Shown: piece by piece, positions 27,562 through 36,183 of the stretch | Position numbering within the stretch: position 1 is the first letter of the stretch | How the letters are laid out: each line of letters starts with the position of its first letter | Source: Clostridium isatidis | GTDB taxonomy: Bacteria; Bacillota; Clostridia; Clostridiales; Clostridiaceae | Direction of reading: 5' to 3' | Length of the DNA stretch: 64,000 nt | Assembly: GCF_002285495.1 (NCBI RefSeq) | Contig: NZ_CP016786.1 | Span: 944,001 to 1,008,000 of the forward strand | Program-made: the position numbers and the translations under genes | Notes under the pieces: model-generated | The model's input: only the letters and a program-made list of their open reading frames with translations | The model's database searches: none | What the model was told of the DNA's origin: nothing

Positions 27562-28263
27562 ATGAAATGCTTAGTTTTTGATATAAAAAGTGACTATGGG
27601 CATTTTAGAAAATTTTATACTACCTCATCACCTTTAACTTTTTCTATACCTCCAAGGCCTACTGTAGCAGGTATGATTTCAGCGATTATTGGATTAGATA
27701 AGGAAGTATACCTTAAATATTTTAATAAAAAGGATGCTAAAATAGCTATACAAATTGCCAGTCCTGTAAATAAAAGCAGAATATCTTATAATTTAATAAA
27801 TACAAAAACTGCCAATATGTATAGCAAGATTAAGGATAGAACTCAAGTAACCTTTGAACTTTTAAAGGATCCTAAATTCAGAATATATTTTTCTCATAAT
27901 AATAGTGAAATATACAATAATCTTAAAAACTTCTTAGAAAAAAAGAAAACTTATTATACTTTATCCATGGGACTAAGTGAATATATAGCAGAATTTGAAT
28001 ATATTAAAGAAATAGAAGTTAATGAGGTTAATAACTTGGAGGATTTTGTTTATATTGATACTGCTATAAATTTTCATGAGGAAGTAGAAATAGAATTCGA
28101 AGATAATAAAGAATATTTCAAAGATAATATTCCTAATGAAATGAATACTAATAGGGAAATAACAGAGTATATAAAGGTTTTATTTGAACGCAATGGTTTT
28201 CCAATAAGATGTAAGTGTAATTATTACGAAGGAAGTGATGGTGAAAAGATTGTCTTCTTATAA
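27562..28263 (+). CDS. cas5: Cascade subunit Cas5, type I-B
   Basis: 233 residues. Binds the 5' handle of the crRNA. The N-terminal MKCLVFDIKSDYGHFRKFYT and PPRPTVAGMISAIIGLD are the Cas5h pattern (RAMP fold). ATG 27562 follows GAGGAGTGA. The 3' end overlaps the cas3 start by 26 bases, so the two are probably translationally coupled. Confidence 0.95.
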   Translation: MKCLVFDIKSDYGHFRKFYTTSSPLTFSIPPRPTVAGMISAIIGLDKEVYLKYFNKKDAKIAIQIASPVNKSRISYNLINTKTANMYSKIKDRTQVTFELLKDPKFRIYFSHNNSEIYNNLKNFLEKKKTYYTLSMGLSEYIAEFEYIKEIEVNEVNNLEDFVYIDTAINFHEEVEIEFEDNKEYFKDNIPNEMNTNREITEYIKVLFERNGFPIRCKCNYYEGSDGEKIVFL

Positions 28264-30541
28264 AGTATTATCTCATCTTGGTATAAATTTAATTGAGCAT
28301 TTAAAATTTGTTGGAGATAGAGCAGCTAATTTAATTGAGACAAAAGATATTAATTTTAAATATTCTAAGGAAGAACTATCTGCTGTAGCTAAGGTCATGG
28401 GTTACTGCCATGACCTTGGTAAAGCTACAAGCTTTTTTCAAAAATATCTAAATGATAAAATAGAAGAAAAAGACTCAAAGATTGATGAAAAGAAAAAAAG
28501 TCATGCATTAATATCAGCTATAATTTGTTATTTTAATCTTAAAAATAAAAATAAGGAACTAGCTATTATGGCTTACATTTCCATAAAGCATCATCATGGT
28601 AATTTTAAGGATTTTGTAGAGGAAATAGACGATATTTTAGAAAAAGAAAATCTAATAAAAGTACAATTTAACGCTTTAAATGAAGAAATTAAAGTTATTG
28701 CCAAAGAATTAAATTTAGAATTACCTTCTGAAGAGGAAATTATAGATTTGCTTAAAATTATTGATGATGAGTTGGAAGACTATAATGATGAATTAGAAGA
28801 TAATAAAAATTTTGAAAAATATATACTATTTAAATTTTTATTTTCAGTTCTAATATATGCAGATAAGGAACATGCAATTTTTAGGAAAGAAAATAATATT
28901 AACTATGATATTCCTGAAAATCTTATTGATGAATATAAGCTAAAAAAGTTTGGAATTCCTGATAAAGCTAATTTAAGAAACATAGTATATGAAGATGTTT
29001 TAGCTAGTCTAAATAATGTTAATAAAAGAATTATGTCTATAACTTTGCCAACAGGTAGTGGTAAAACCTATACCTGTATGGCAGCAGCCTTAAAATTAAA
29101 AAAGATGTTAGAAAAGGATATGAAAATAATATATTGTCTTCCTTTTACTTCGGTTATAGATCAAAACTATGAAGACTATAAAAAAGCTCTAGAAGAAGTA
29201 ATGAACTTAGATAAGGTAACCTCAGATAAAATATTAAAACATCATTATCTATCACCTAAAAATTATGAGAAGACTGAGCTTTATTATGAGGGTGATGAGG
29301 GAAGATTTTTAACTCAAAATTGGAATTCTCAAATTGTAGTAACTACTTTTATACAGCTATTTAATATCTTGTTTTCAAATGAAAATAGTAGTTTAATTAA
29401 GTATAATGCTTTGTCCGATTCTATAGTTTTACTAGATGAAGTTCAGTCTATACCTTATAAGTACTGGAAGATAATAAATAAGCTTTTAACTGAAATGTCA
29501 GAAAGGTTAAATATATATTTTATTTTTATAACAGCTACCCAGCCTTTAATTTTTCAAAAAAATGAAATTATAGAGCTTGCATCTAAGTCTGAAGAATACT
29601 TTAAAGCATATAAAAGAACAAAGCTTTTAGTTCATCAAGATCCTATGAATAAGGAAGAGTTTTTTGAATTTGCTGAGAAAATGATTTTAGAAAATAAAAA
29701 TAAGAATATTTTGTTTATAGTAAATACAATCAAACTTTCTCAGGAATTATATAAAAGAATAGAAAAACTTGAGGATAATAGAAAATTAGAATATTTATCT
29801 ACAAGTATAGTTCCAATTGAAAGAAGAACTAGAATAGAGAAAATAAGAAATTCAAAAAAGAAGATGATTGTAGTAAGCACCCAGTTAGTCGAAGCTGGAG
29901 TAGATATTGATATGGATATTGTGGTTAGGGATATAGCTCCCCTAGATTCTATCAATCAAAGTGCGGGCAGGGCAAACAGAGAAAATAGGGGAGAATATTT
30001 AGGAGAAGTTCATCTTGTAAAAATAGAAGAGAATAATAGACTTTTAGCTAGTTATATCTATTCTGATACCCTATTAAATGCTACTAAAAAGGTATTAGAG
30101 GGAAAAACTATTATTTTAGAAGAAGATTATAAAACAATAAGTGATATGTATTTTAAAGAAGTAGATAAAAATAAATCCAATAATAAATCTAATGACTTAA
30201 TAAAAGATATTTATGAATTAGAATTTGAAAAAGTAAAGGATGAATTTAAACTAATTGAAGATCAAGATAAAGTTCAATTATTTATAGAACTTGATAATAA
30301 AGCTAAGAAGCTTTGGAAAAATTATTTAGAATATAAAAATATAAAAGATATAAAAACTCGAAGAAATAAATTAGAAAAAATAAAAACAGATTTTTATAGC
30401 TATGTTATTTCAGTATTTAGAAATAAGTGCAAAGAAAACGTTGATGGAAAACTAGACTATATTTCTTCTTATGAACTTAACAGTTGTTATGATAGAAAGT
30501 TTGGTTATAAAACAGAAGAAGAAAAGCAAATTATACTTTAA
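28238..30541 (+). CDS. cas3: Cas3 nuclease-helicase (HD plus DExD/H)
   Basis: 767 residues. The N-terminal HD nuclease has H58-D59 (GYCHDLGKA), HAL and KHHHGN metal sites. The SF2 helicase has P-loop TGSGKT (272-277), DEVQ (400-403), TATQP, and motifs V-VI in EAGVDIDMD and QSAGRANR. It degrades DNA recruited by Cascade. ATG 28238 is used; GTG 28235 is one codon earlier. The bases for the HD motif form a perfect 10-bp inverted repeat (28391-28417). All catalytic motifs are present, so interference should be functional. Confidence 0.95.
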   Translation: MVKRLSSYKVLSHLGINLIEHLKFVGDRAANLIETKDINFKYSKEELSAVAKVMGYCHDLGKATSFFQKYLNDKIEEKDSKIDEKKKSHALISAIICYFNLKNKNKELAIMAYISIKHHHGNFKDFVEEIDDILEKENLIKVQFNALNEEIKVIAKELNLELPSEEEIIDLLKIIDDELEDYNDELEDNKNFEKYILFKFLFSVLIYADKEHAIFRKENNINYDIPENLIDEYKLKKFGIPDKANLRNIVYEDVLASLNNVNKRIMSITLPTGSGKTYTCMAAALKLKKMLEKDMKIIYCLPFTSVIDQNYEDYKKALEEVMNLDKVTSDKILKHHYLSPKNYEKTELYYEGDEGRFLTQNWNSQIVVTTFIQLFNILFSNENSSLIKYNALSDSIVLLDEVQSIPYKYWKIINKLLTEMSERLNIYFIFITATQPLIFQKNEIIELASKSEEYFKAYKRTKLLVHQDPMNKEEFFEFAEKMILENKNKNILFIVNTIKLSQELYKRIEKLEDNRKLEYLSTSIVPIERRTRIEKIRNSKKKMIVVSTQLVEAGVDIDMDIVVRDIAPLDSINQSAGRANRENRGEYLGEVHLVKIEENNRLLASYIYSDTLLNATKKVLEGKTIILEEDYKTISDMYFKEVDKNKSNNKSNDLIKDIYELEFEKVKDEFKLIEDQDKVQLFIELDNKAKKLWKNYLEYKNIKDIKTRRNKLEKIKTDFYSYVISVFRNKCKENVDGKLDYISSYELNSCYDRKFGYKTEEEKQIIL

Positions 30542-30560
30542 TAATTAGAGGAGGCCTGCT

Positions 30561-31211
30561 TTGCAAGTAGAAATATGTAAATTAACTTTTAATAATTTAA
30601 ATTTATCTCCTAGATATAGTGAGAAAATCAGAGGTTATTTAGGAAATAAATATATAGATAATAACTTAATGCATAATCATGACAATGATAAATTTATTTA
30701 CAGATATCCTTTAGTACAATATAAGGTAATTAATAATAAGCCAATAATCATTGGGATTAATGAAGCTGCCCAAATAATTGCCAATATAGGAGTTGAGGAA
30801 GATAACATAATTATAAATGGAGTTAATTATGATTCCTTAGAAAATAGTATTATCAAAAAAACTTATGATTTTGGTGAAGCAGAGGATTATATAGAATATA
30901 AATTTGAAACTCCTTGGATAGCCTTAAGTCAAAAAAATAACTCTTTATATAAAGCTGCAAATGAAATAAAGAAAGAAGATCTTCTTAAAAAAATTTTAAT
31001 AGGTAATATAATATCAATGTCAAAGGGATTTAATTATACAGTTAAGGAAGAAATAAAGTGCTGGATAAATTTAAAGGAAACTGAAGTAAATTTAAAGGGA
31101 ATAAAACATACTGCTTTTTTAGGAAATTTTAAAGTCAATTTTTATATTCCTGATTATTTAGGCCTTGGTAAATCTGTTTCAAGAGGCTTTGGGACGATAA
31201 AAATAATATAA
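30561..31211 (+). CDS. cas6: CRISPR RNA endonuclease Cas6, divergent I-B type
   Basis: 216 residues. Processes the pre-crRNA of the arrays. The C-terminal glycine-rich loop LGLGKSVSRGFG is the Cas6 RAMP signature. RGYLGNKY and PLVQYKV at the N-terminus, with H38 and H40 as candidate catalytic histidines, fit a Cas6 branch I associate with Clostridia and Fusobacteria. TTG 30561 follows AGAGGAGG. It is the last gene of the effector operon, whereas cas6 usually comes first in I-B loci. One Cas6 must process both repeat variants here. Confidence 0.85.
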   Translation: MQVEICKLTFNNLNLSPRYSEKIRGYLGNKYIDNNLMHNHDNDKFIYRYPLVQYKVINNKPIIIGINEAAQIIANIGVEEDNIIINGVNYDSLENSIIKKTYDFGEAEDYIEYKFETPWIALSQKNNSLYKAANEIKKEDLLKKILIGNIISMSKGFNYTVKEEIKCWINLKETEVNLKGIKHTAFLGNFKVNFYIPDYLGLGKSVSRGFGTIKII

Positions 31212-31297
31212 AGGAACAGTTATACAAAATCCCTTTTAATTAAAGTATCTTATAGTATATTTTAAGATAAATCAAAATAAAAGTAGAAAAATATTTT

Positions 31298-31370
31298 GTA
31301 GGGCAAATCTAATATTATGCTAAAAAAATTATAAGCTTATTTAAATTTATTAAGTCTAGGTTTGTCTTAC
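31298..31370. other. imperfect inverted repeat downstream of cas6
   Basis: GTAGGGCAAATCTA (31298-31311) and TAGGTTTGTCTTAC (31357-31370) pair over all 14 positions if three G-U pairs are allowed. There is no T-tract, so it is not a standard terminator. The remaining bases from 31212 to the leader show nothing recognisable. Confidence 0.4.
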
Positions 31371-31621
31371 AATTTATCTAAATCCTAATTGATATAGTTT
31401 TTTTCTATTTTATATTACTCCTGTTAAATAAAAATAATTATTCAGTCAAGATAATTTGATAATTAATAACCTGATAGGGGCCAATAGATACATAAAAAGA
31501 ACTGAAATTAGAGTATTTATCTTGTATTTATAAAAATGAACTGAAAATAGTATTTTATATTAAATAAATTTACTAGATCTAATAATATAAATTTTTTATA
31601 AACAAAAGTTTAATTATATAT

Positions 31622-31813
31622 AATTTTTGAAATAAGACAAGCTTCAACTTTAGAAAGGCTTGAAAATACTAGCTTTAGAGACTATAATAAATATGTAAAG
31701 TGGACAGAAAAAGATCAGTTTTGGCTTGTACAGATAAGTAAAAATATGAAATCTAAGCTCGTCCACAAAAGCCAACAAAGCTAGAAAAAATCAGTGTTTG
31801 CGAAAAATTTCCT
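31622..31813 (+). promoter_or_regulatory. CRISPR leader 4 with embedded promoter
   Basis: Copy of the leader with TTGAAA (31660-31665), 17 bases, TATAAT (31683-31688), the GTGGACAG...GTCCAC inverted repeat, and the GCGAAAAATTTCCT end next to the first repeat. Confidence 0.78.
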
Positions 31814-32438
31814 ATTTAAGTGTTAGTTCCATTAAAACAAGGATTGAAACAAAAAACTTTTATTTGATTTTCAAATTGCTTTTCTATTTAAGTGTTAGTT
31901 CCATTAAAACAAGGATTGAAACACGAGCTAAGCCCGGCAACTAAAGAAAATATTATAAAATTTAAGTGTTAGTTCCATTAAAACAAGGATTGAAACGAAT
32001 GAGAAAAATATTTTCTATAAAAACCATATTCAATTTAAGTGTTAGTTCCATTAAAACAAGGATTGAAACATATTCCAGCTTCATCTCTATTAAATGCTCT
32101 GTACTGATTTAAGTGTTAGTTCCATTAAAACAAGGATTGAAACTAAATAAATTTACCTAGAGCTTTACCTTTCTTAACTTATTTAAGTGTTAGTTCCATT
32201 AAAACAAGGATTGAAACATGTAAGGACTTGCTTCAATAATTTGTGTCATTGCATTTAAGTGTTAGTTCCATTAAAACAAGGATTGAAACAGTACATCTAT
32301 AATGGGTTGCATGCTCTGTGATATAGGTTTAAATGTTAGTTCCATTAAAATAAGAATTGAAACCTAAGTTTGATAAAGTTTTGGAGTATTAATGCAACTT
32401 TATTTAAGTTTCACTTCCATTAAAACAAGCCTTGAAGA
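31814..32438 (+). CRISPR. CRISPR array 4, 9 repeats
   Basis: Nine 37-base repeats of the GTGTTAGTTCC...AAAACAAGG form with eight spacers. Starts: 31814, 31886, 31960, 32033, 32107, 32181, 32253, 32327, 32402. The first seven are identical. Repeat 8 has four changes and repeat 9 is decayed, as expected at the old end. It lies downstream of cas6 on the same strand. Confidence 0.97.
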
Positions 32439-32670
32439 AACTACTGAATATAATATATTTATTAAAGAACTTTTAGATTTTACATAAATTAATTAATTAA
32501 GGATGTTGTAAAATTTTTTCTGAAAAATAACTAAAAGTAAATGGATATTTCCTTGGAAATATTTGTAAGAAATTATAGGTAAATTTATCCTAACAATTAT
32601 TTTGAAAAATACTTTATAATAAACTTAGTATGTATTATTCAAAATCTTAACTTTATGGAAGTGAAAAGAA

Positions 32671-33295
32671 ATGAGAGAAAATAATTCTAAGTTACCTAGA
32701 AATAATAAAATTATATTTATGCTTTTTATTTTACTTATGATTTTACTTATGATTTTATCGTAGTTATCATGGGAACTTTCTATGGAAAAAAGCTACAAAA
32801 GGAAAATTTACTAACTCAAAAATTAGAAGAGCTTACTAATGATTTTAACAATATAAATATTATGAATATGAATGAAGATGAAGAAAAATCTTATAATGAG
32901 CTTAAAAGCAAATTTGAAAACTCAATAAATGAAAAAAATCTTGATAAAAGTGAAGAGCTATATAAGTACCTGCTAAAATTAAATGCTTCAGTATCAGCTA
33001 GGCTAGAAAAAGAAAAAAGGATGGCTAAAGAGGAAGAAAGTCTAGCAGCGGAAAAAGCAAAGGAAGAAGCTGATAAAATTCAAAATTCAGCAGCTGGCAA
33101 TAATGAACAAAAAGCTAAAACAAATGAAAATATATCTGCCAGAATTGGAAATACTTCTCCAGCAGTAAATTCCAGTCAGCTTTTTTTGTTGTAAGCACTG
33201 GTGGCACTTATGCAGAAGTTGTTTTATGGCAGAAAGACAGTGAAGGTATTTGGTATGAATTTGATAGAATGTCTGGAAGACTTGGGGAAAAATAA
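32671..33295 (+). pseudogene. decayed membrane-anchored protein
   Basis: Three frames read as one protein. An N-terminal piece (MRENNSKLPRNNK then a membrane helix) stops at 32761-32763. The next frame continues the helix into MGTFYGKKLQ and a coiled coil rich in K, E and A. A third frame from about 33155 gives FQSAFFVVSTGGTYAEVV, then WYEFDRMSGRLG to a stop at 33293-33295. Two frameshifts are needed to join them. A tandem copy of TTTTACTTATGA lies at the first break. The family is not recognised; the middle piece alone could still be read as a 141-residue protein. Confidence 0.6.
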
Positions 33296-33351
33296 ACATT
33301 ATGCTAAAATAAAGAAGTGAATATAAGGTTTTTTTGAAAGTGGAGAATATA

Positions 33352-33969
33352 ATGAGATATATAACTGGCATAATTATTGGGATATTTGTTACATTACCAG
33401 TAGGTCCCTTAGGTCTTATGGCAATACAGAGAACAATAAAAAAAGACTGGAAAACTGGCTGCTTAGCTGGAATTGGAGCGGCTCTTTCTGATATGGTTTA
33501 TTCCTCTATAGCAGTTTTAGGGGCAAGCTTCATTGATGAATTTATAAATAAAAATAAATATTTTATAAGTGGCACAACAGGAATAATATTTTTAATAGTC
33601 GGGATTAATATTTTAATGAGTGGAATAGAAAAGAGTAAGCTAAAAGAGCTTCCTAAAGAAGAAGGGATGCATCCTTTTTTTATACATTTCCTTCTAGGCT
33701 TATCTAACCCAATGACCTTTATAGTATTTATAACAGTCTTTGCAGCTATGGGGGTAAGCATAGATAATACAGAGCTATTTAAAAATGTAATTTTTGTTAT
33801 ATCAATTTTCATTGGTTCCTGTATTTTATGGTTAGTAACATCCAATATAGTTGAAAAGACTAAAAGCAGACTAAAATTTGAGAGTTTTATTTTTATAGAC
33901 AAGCTAATAGGAGCAGTAATAGTTATCTTTGGTATCTGTGGAATTTTCAAAGGGATAGCTGGCTTATAA
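33352..33969 (+). CDS. LysE/RhtB-family amino acid exporter
   Basis: 205 residues, six hydrophobic segments. The N-terminal GIFVTLPVGPLGLMAIQRT matches the LysE family signature, and LGLSNPMTFIVFITVF is the second conserved block. Members export amino acids or small metabolites using the membrane potential; the substrate cannot be told. ATG 33352 follows GTGGAGA; the upstream TTG 33334 has no ribosome site. A terminator follows at 33988. Confidence 0.88.
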   Translation: MRYITGIIIGIFVTLPVGPLGLMAIQRTIKKDWKTGCLAGIGAALSDMVYSSIAVLGASFIDEFINKNKYFISGTTGIIFLIVGINILMSGIEKSKLKELPKEEGMHPFFIHFLLGLSNPMTFIVFITVFAAMGVSIDNTELFKNVIFVISIFIGSCILWLVTSNIVEKTKSRLKFESFIFIDKLIGAVIVIFGICGIFKGIAGL

Positions 33970-33987
33970 AAGAACTTCTATCAAAAA

Positions 33988-34019
33988 AGAAGAGGACAAG
34001 ACCTCTTCTTTTTATTTTT
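33988..34019 (+). terminator. intrinsic terminator
   Basis: Perfect AGAAGAGG/CCTCTTCT stem with a six-base loop, followed by TTTTTATTTTT. Confidence 0.88.
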
Positions 34020-34124
34020 ATATCTTTATAAATTTTTCCTTACCAATTATGTTAAATTATTTCTATAAATTTACATTATTTAGGAATAAAGTTGTTAAAT
34101 TATATTTTTAGGAGGCAGCTTTTA

Positions 34125-34553
34125 TTAAAAGTTTACAACAGCCTTTTTTCCAAGGTCTAAAATTAACAAGGCATCTTTAAAGGAAATTTCATAAAGATCA
34201 AGCCTTTCTCCAGCCACTTCTATAATTTCCTTATAGTCTGGGTGCTTTTTAATGAATTCATCCTTTAAATCATAAATGCTTAAATTACTCTTTTTAACTA
34301 TAGCCCTCTTTACCCTAATATGTTCACTGCTTTCTGCTGATAGGGGAACAGTAGTGAAGGCAACATTATTATTATGAATAAATTCAAAGGTCTTTTCAGA
34401 TCCTCTAAAGGAAGCAAAAAATATTGTCCCTTCCTTATCCTTCTTATAGCAGAAGTTTACAGCTCTTACATTTGGAAAATTATCAATTGATGTTGCCAAG
34501 GCAATTCTATTAGTTTCATCTAGTATTCTATAATATTCTTTTAAATTATCCAT
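34125..34553 (-). CDS. pyridoxamine 5'-phosphate oxidase-like flavin protein
   Basis: 142 residues, a small FMN-binding split barrel: RIALATSIDNFPNVRAVNF and IFFASFRGSEKTFEF are the typical first strands and phosphate-binding region. Such proteins bind FMN, F420 or haem and often act as small reductases; true PNPOx activity is unlikely at this length. It is divergent from the WYL regulator at 34679 and shares a 115-base control region with it, so it is probably that regulator's target. Confidence 0.8.
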   Translation of the reverse strand: MDNLKEYYRILDETNRIALATSIDNFPNVRAVNFCYKKDKEGTIFFASFRGSEKTFEFIHNNNVAFTTVPLSAESSEHIRVKRAIVKKSNLSIYDLKDEFIKKHPDYKEIIEVAGERLDLYEISFKDALLILDLGKKAVVNF

Positions 34554-34622
34554 CTTTATTCTCCTTTTCCTCTTTATTATTGATTTTTCCCACTAACTAC
34601 AATCTTATTCTATCATTTAACC

Positions 34623-34651
34623 TTGACATCAGTATGTCATAGTTATACTAT
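34623..34651 (+). promoter_or_regulatory. WYL-gene promoter with overlapping palindromic operator
   Basis: Consensus -35 TTGACA (34623-34628), 17 bases, TACTAT (34646-34651). The perfect palindrome TGACAT-CAGT-ATGTCA (34624-34639) covers the -35 box. Binding there would block this promoter and could also control the divergent flavin-protein gene. Confidence 0.7.
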
Positions 34652-34678
34652 AAAATAAAAATTAAAGGAATGATGAAT

Positions 34679-35611
34679 ATGAAAACTGATAGACTAATTG
34701 CTATTATTATGCTTCTCCTTCAGCATAAAAAAATAAGTGCTTCCAAACTTGCAGAAATGTTTGAAGTAAGTACAAGGACAATATATAGGGATATTGAAGC
34801 AATTAATTTAGCTGGTATCCCAATAGTTACTTATCCAGGAGCTAACGGGGGAGTAGGGATTATGGAGGAGTTTAAAATAAATAATAAGTTTTTTACAACT
34901 TCTGAAATAGAAAAGATGCTGCTGGGGCTAGGAAGTATTTCGCAGATAATTTCAAATAATGAATTAAAAAATACCCTGGCAAAAGTAAAAAGTCTAATTC
35001 CAGCTTCAAATCTTAGGGATATTGAATTAAAATCTAACCAAATTTCTATTGATATTACTCCCTGGATAGGAAATAAGAACTTTCATCCTAATTTTGAAAA
35101 AATAAAGGAAGCCCTTAATGAAAATAAATATATAAGCTTTGATTACTTAAACAATAAAGGAGAGAAGAGTAAAAGAAAAATTGAGCCTTACAGGTTACTT
35201 TTAAAGGAAGGCTATTGGTATCTTCAAGCTTACTGCACAGAAAAAGAGGACTTTCGCACCTTTAAGTTATCAAGGATGAGCAAGGTAGAAATACTAGAGG
35301 AAAATTTTATTCCAAGAGATTTTGATTTTAATGCTTTAGCTACTATAAAAAATTCAGGCAAAAAAATTATAAAAATAAAGCTTATAGTGGATGAACTTCT
35401 TAGAGATAGAATGATAGAACTATGTGGAGAAGAAAACATAAAGCCTTGGAAGGAAAAAAAGCTTATAGTAGATTTTCCTTTTATTGATGATGAATATAGT
35501 TATAATATCCTTCTTGGTTTTGGAGATAAATGTGAGTGTATAGCTCCAGCTTCTATTAGGGAAAAATTAATTAAGAAAATAGAAGACTTATTAAAAATTT
35601 ATAATAAATAA
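34679..35611 (+). CDS. WYL-domain transcriptional regulator, YafY-like
   Basis: 310 residues. N-terminal winged helix (KISASKLAEMFEVSTRTIYRD) and a central WYL ligand-binding domain (SFDYLNNKGEKSKRKIEPYR, GYWYLQAYC), then a C-terminal WCX extension. ATG 34679 is nine bases from AAAGGA and gives the usual MKTDRL start. WYL proteins sense small ligands or nucleic acids. It probably autoregulates through the palindrome at 34624 and controls the divergent PNPOx-like gene. Confidence 0.88.
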   Translation: MKTDRLIAIIMLLLQHKKISASKLAEMFEVSTRTIYRDIEAINLAGIPIVTYPGANGGVGIMEEFKINNKFFTTSEIEKMLLGLGSISQIISNNELKNTLAKVKSLIPASNLRDIELKSNQISIDITPWIGNKNFHPNFEKIKEALNENKYISFDYLNNKGEKSKRKIEPYRLLLKEGYWYLQAYCTEKEDFRTFKLSRMSKVEILEENFIPRDFDFNALATIKNSGKKIIKIKLIVDELLRDRMIELCGEENIKPWKEKKLIVDFPFIDDEYSYNILLGFGDKCECIAPASIREKLIKKIEDLLKIYNK

Positions 35612-35666
35612 AAAACTTCCCTTTCCTTGGAGAGTACCTTCGAGGAAAAGGGAAGTTTTAATTTTT
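35612..35666 (+). terminator. intrinsic terminator
   Basis: AAAACTTCCC and GGGAAGTTTT arms with inner CTTTCCTT/GAGGAAAAG pairing, then a T-rich tract. Directly after the WYL gene stop. Confidence 0.85.
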
Positions 35667-35840
35667 ATCTATTTATATTAAAGGATTTATTTTTAGTTTC
35701 ATAATATATCATATTACTATGCTTATCAAGGTAATATGAAAAATAAGATATTTTAAACAAAGTACCTTGACAGACATAATACTTTGATGTATATTATAGC
35801 TACAAGAAGAAAAACAACTTAAAGAAAGAGGCGAGGAAAA

Positions 35841-36167
35841 TTGGACAGTAAAATATCATCAGATTTAATTAGAGGGCATACAGATACAATTGTTCTTGGA
35901 ATTTTAAAAGAAGGGGACAGTTATGGCTATGAAATTTATAAAAAGATAATTGAAAAAAGCGAAGGAGCCTATGAATTAAAGGAAGCTACCCTTTATTCAA
36001 GTTTTAGAAGATTAGAAAAGGATGGCTATATAACTTCTTATTGGGGAGATGAAACTCAAGGGGGAAGAAGAAAGTATTATAAGATAACAGCCTTGGGAGA
36101 AAACTTATATAATCTTAACAAACAAGACTGGGAATTTGCTAAAAGAATAATAGATAAACTTATTTAA
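35841..36167 (+). CDS. PadR-family transcriptional regulator
   Basis: 108 residues. Classic PadR winged helix: ILKEGDSYGYEIYKKI, LKEATLYSSFRRLEKDGYI, GGRRKYYKIT. TTG 35841 follows GCGAGGA. It heads a three-gene operon with two membrane proteins, the usual PadR/HAAS cassette, in which PadR represses its own operon. A TTGACA at 35767 is a likely -35 element, but the nearest -10 (TATTAT, 35792) is 19 bases away. Confidence 0.9.
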   Translation: MDSKISSDLIRGHTDTIVLGILKEGDSYGYEIYKKIIEKSEGAYELKEATLYSSFRRLEKDGYITSYWGDETQGGRRKYYKITALGENLYNLNKQDWEFAKRIIDKLI

Positions 36168-36183
36168 TAGGAGGTAAATAATA

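Noticed and set aside
33155..33194. Programmed frameshift at the T7 run in the decayed membrane protein
   Set aside because: A second, separate frame break exists in the same gene and no slippery heptamer is in register, so decay is simpler.
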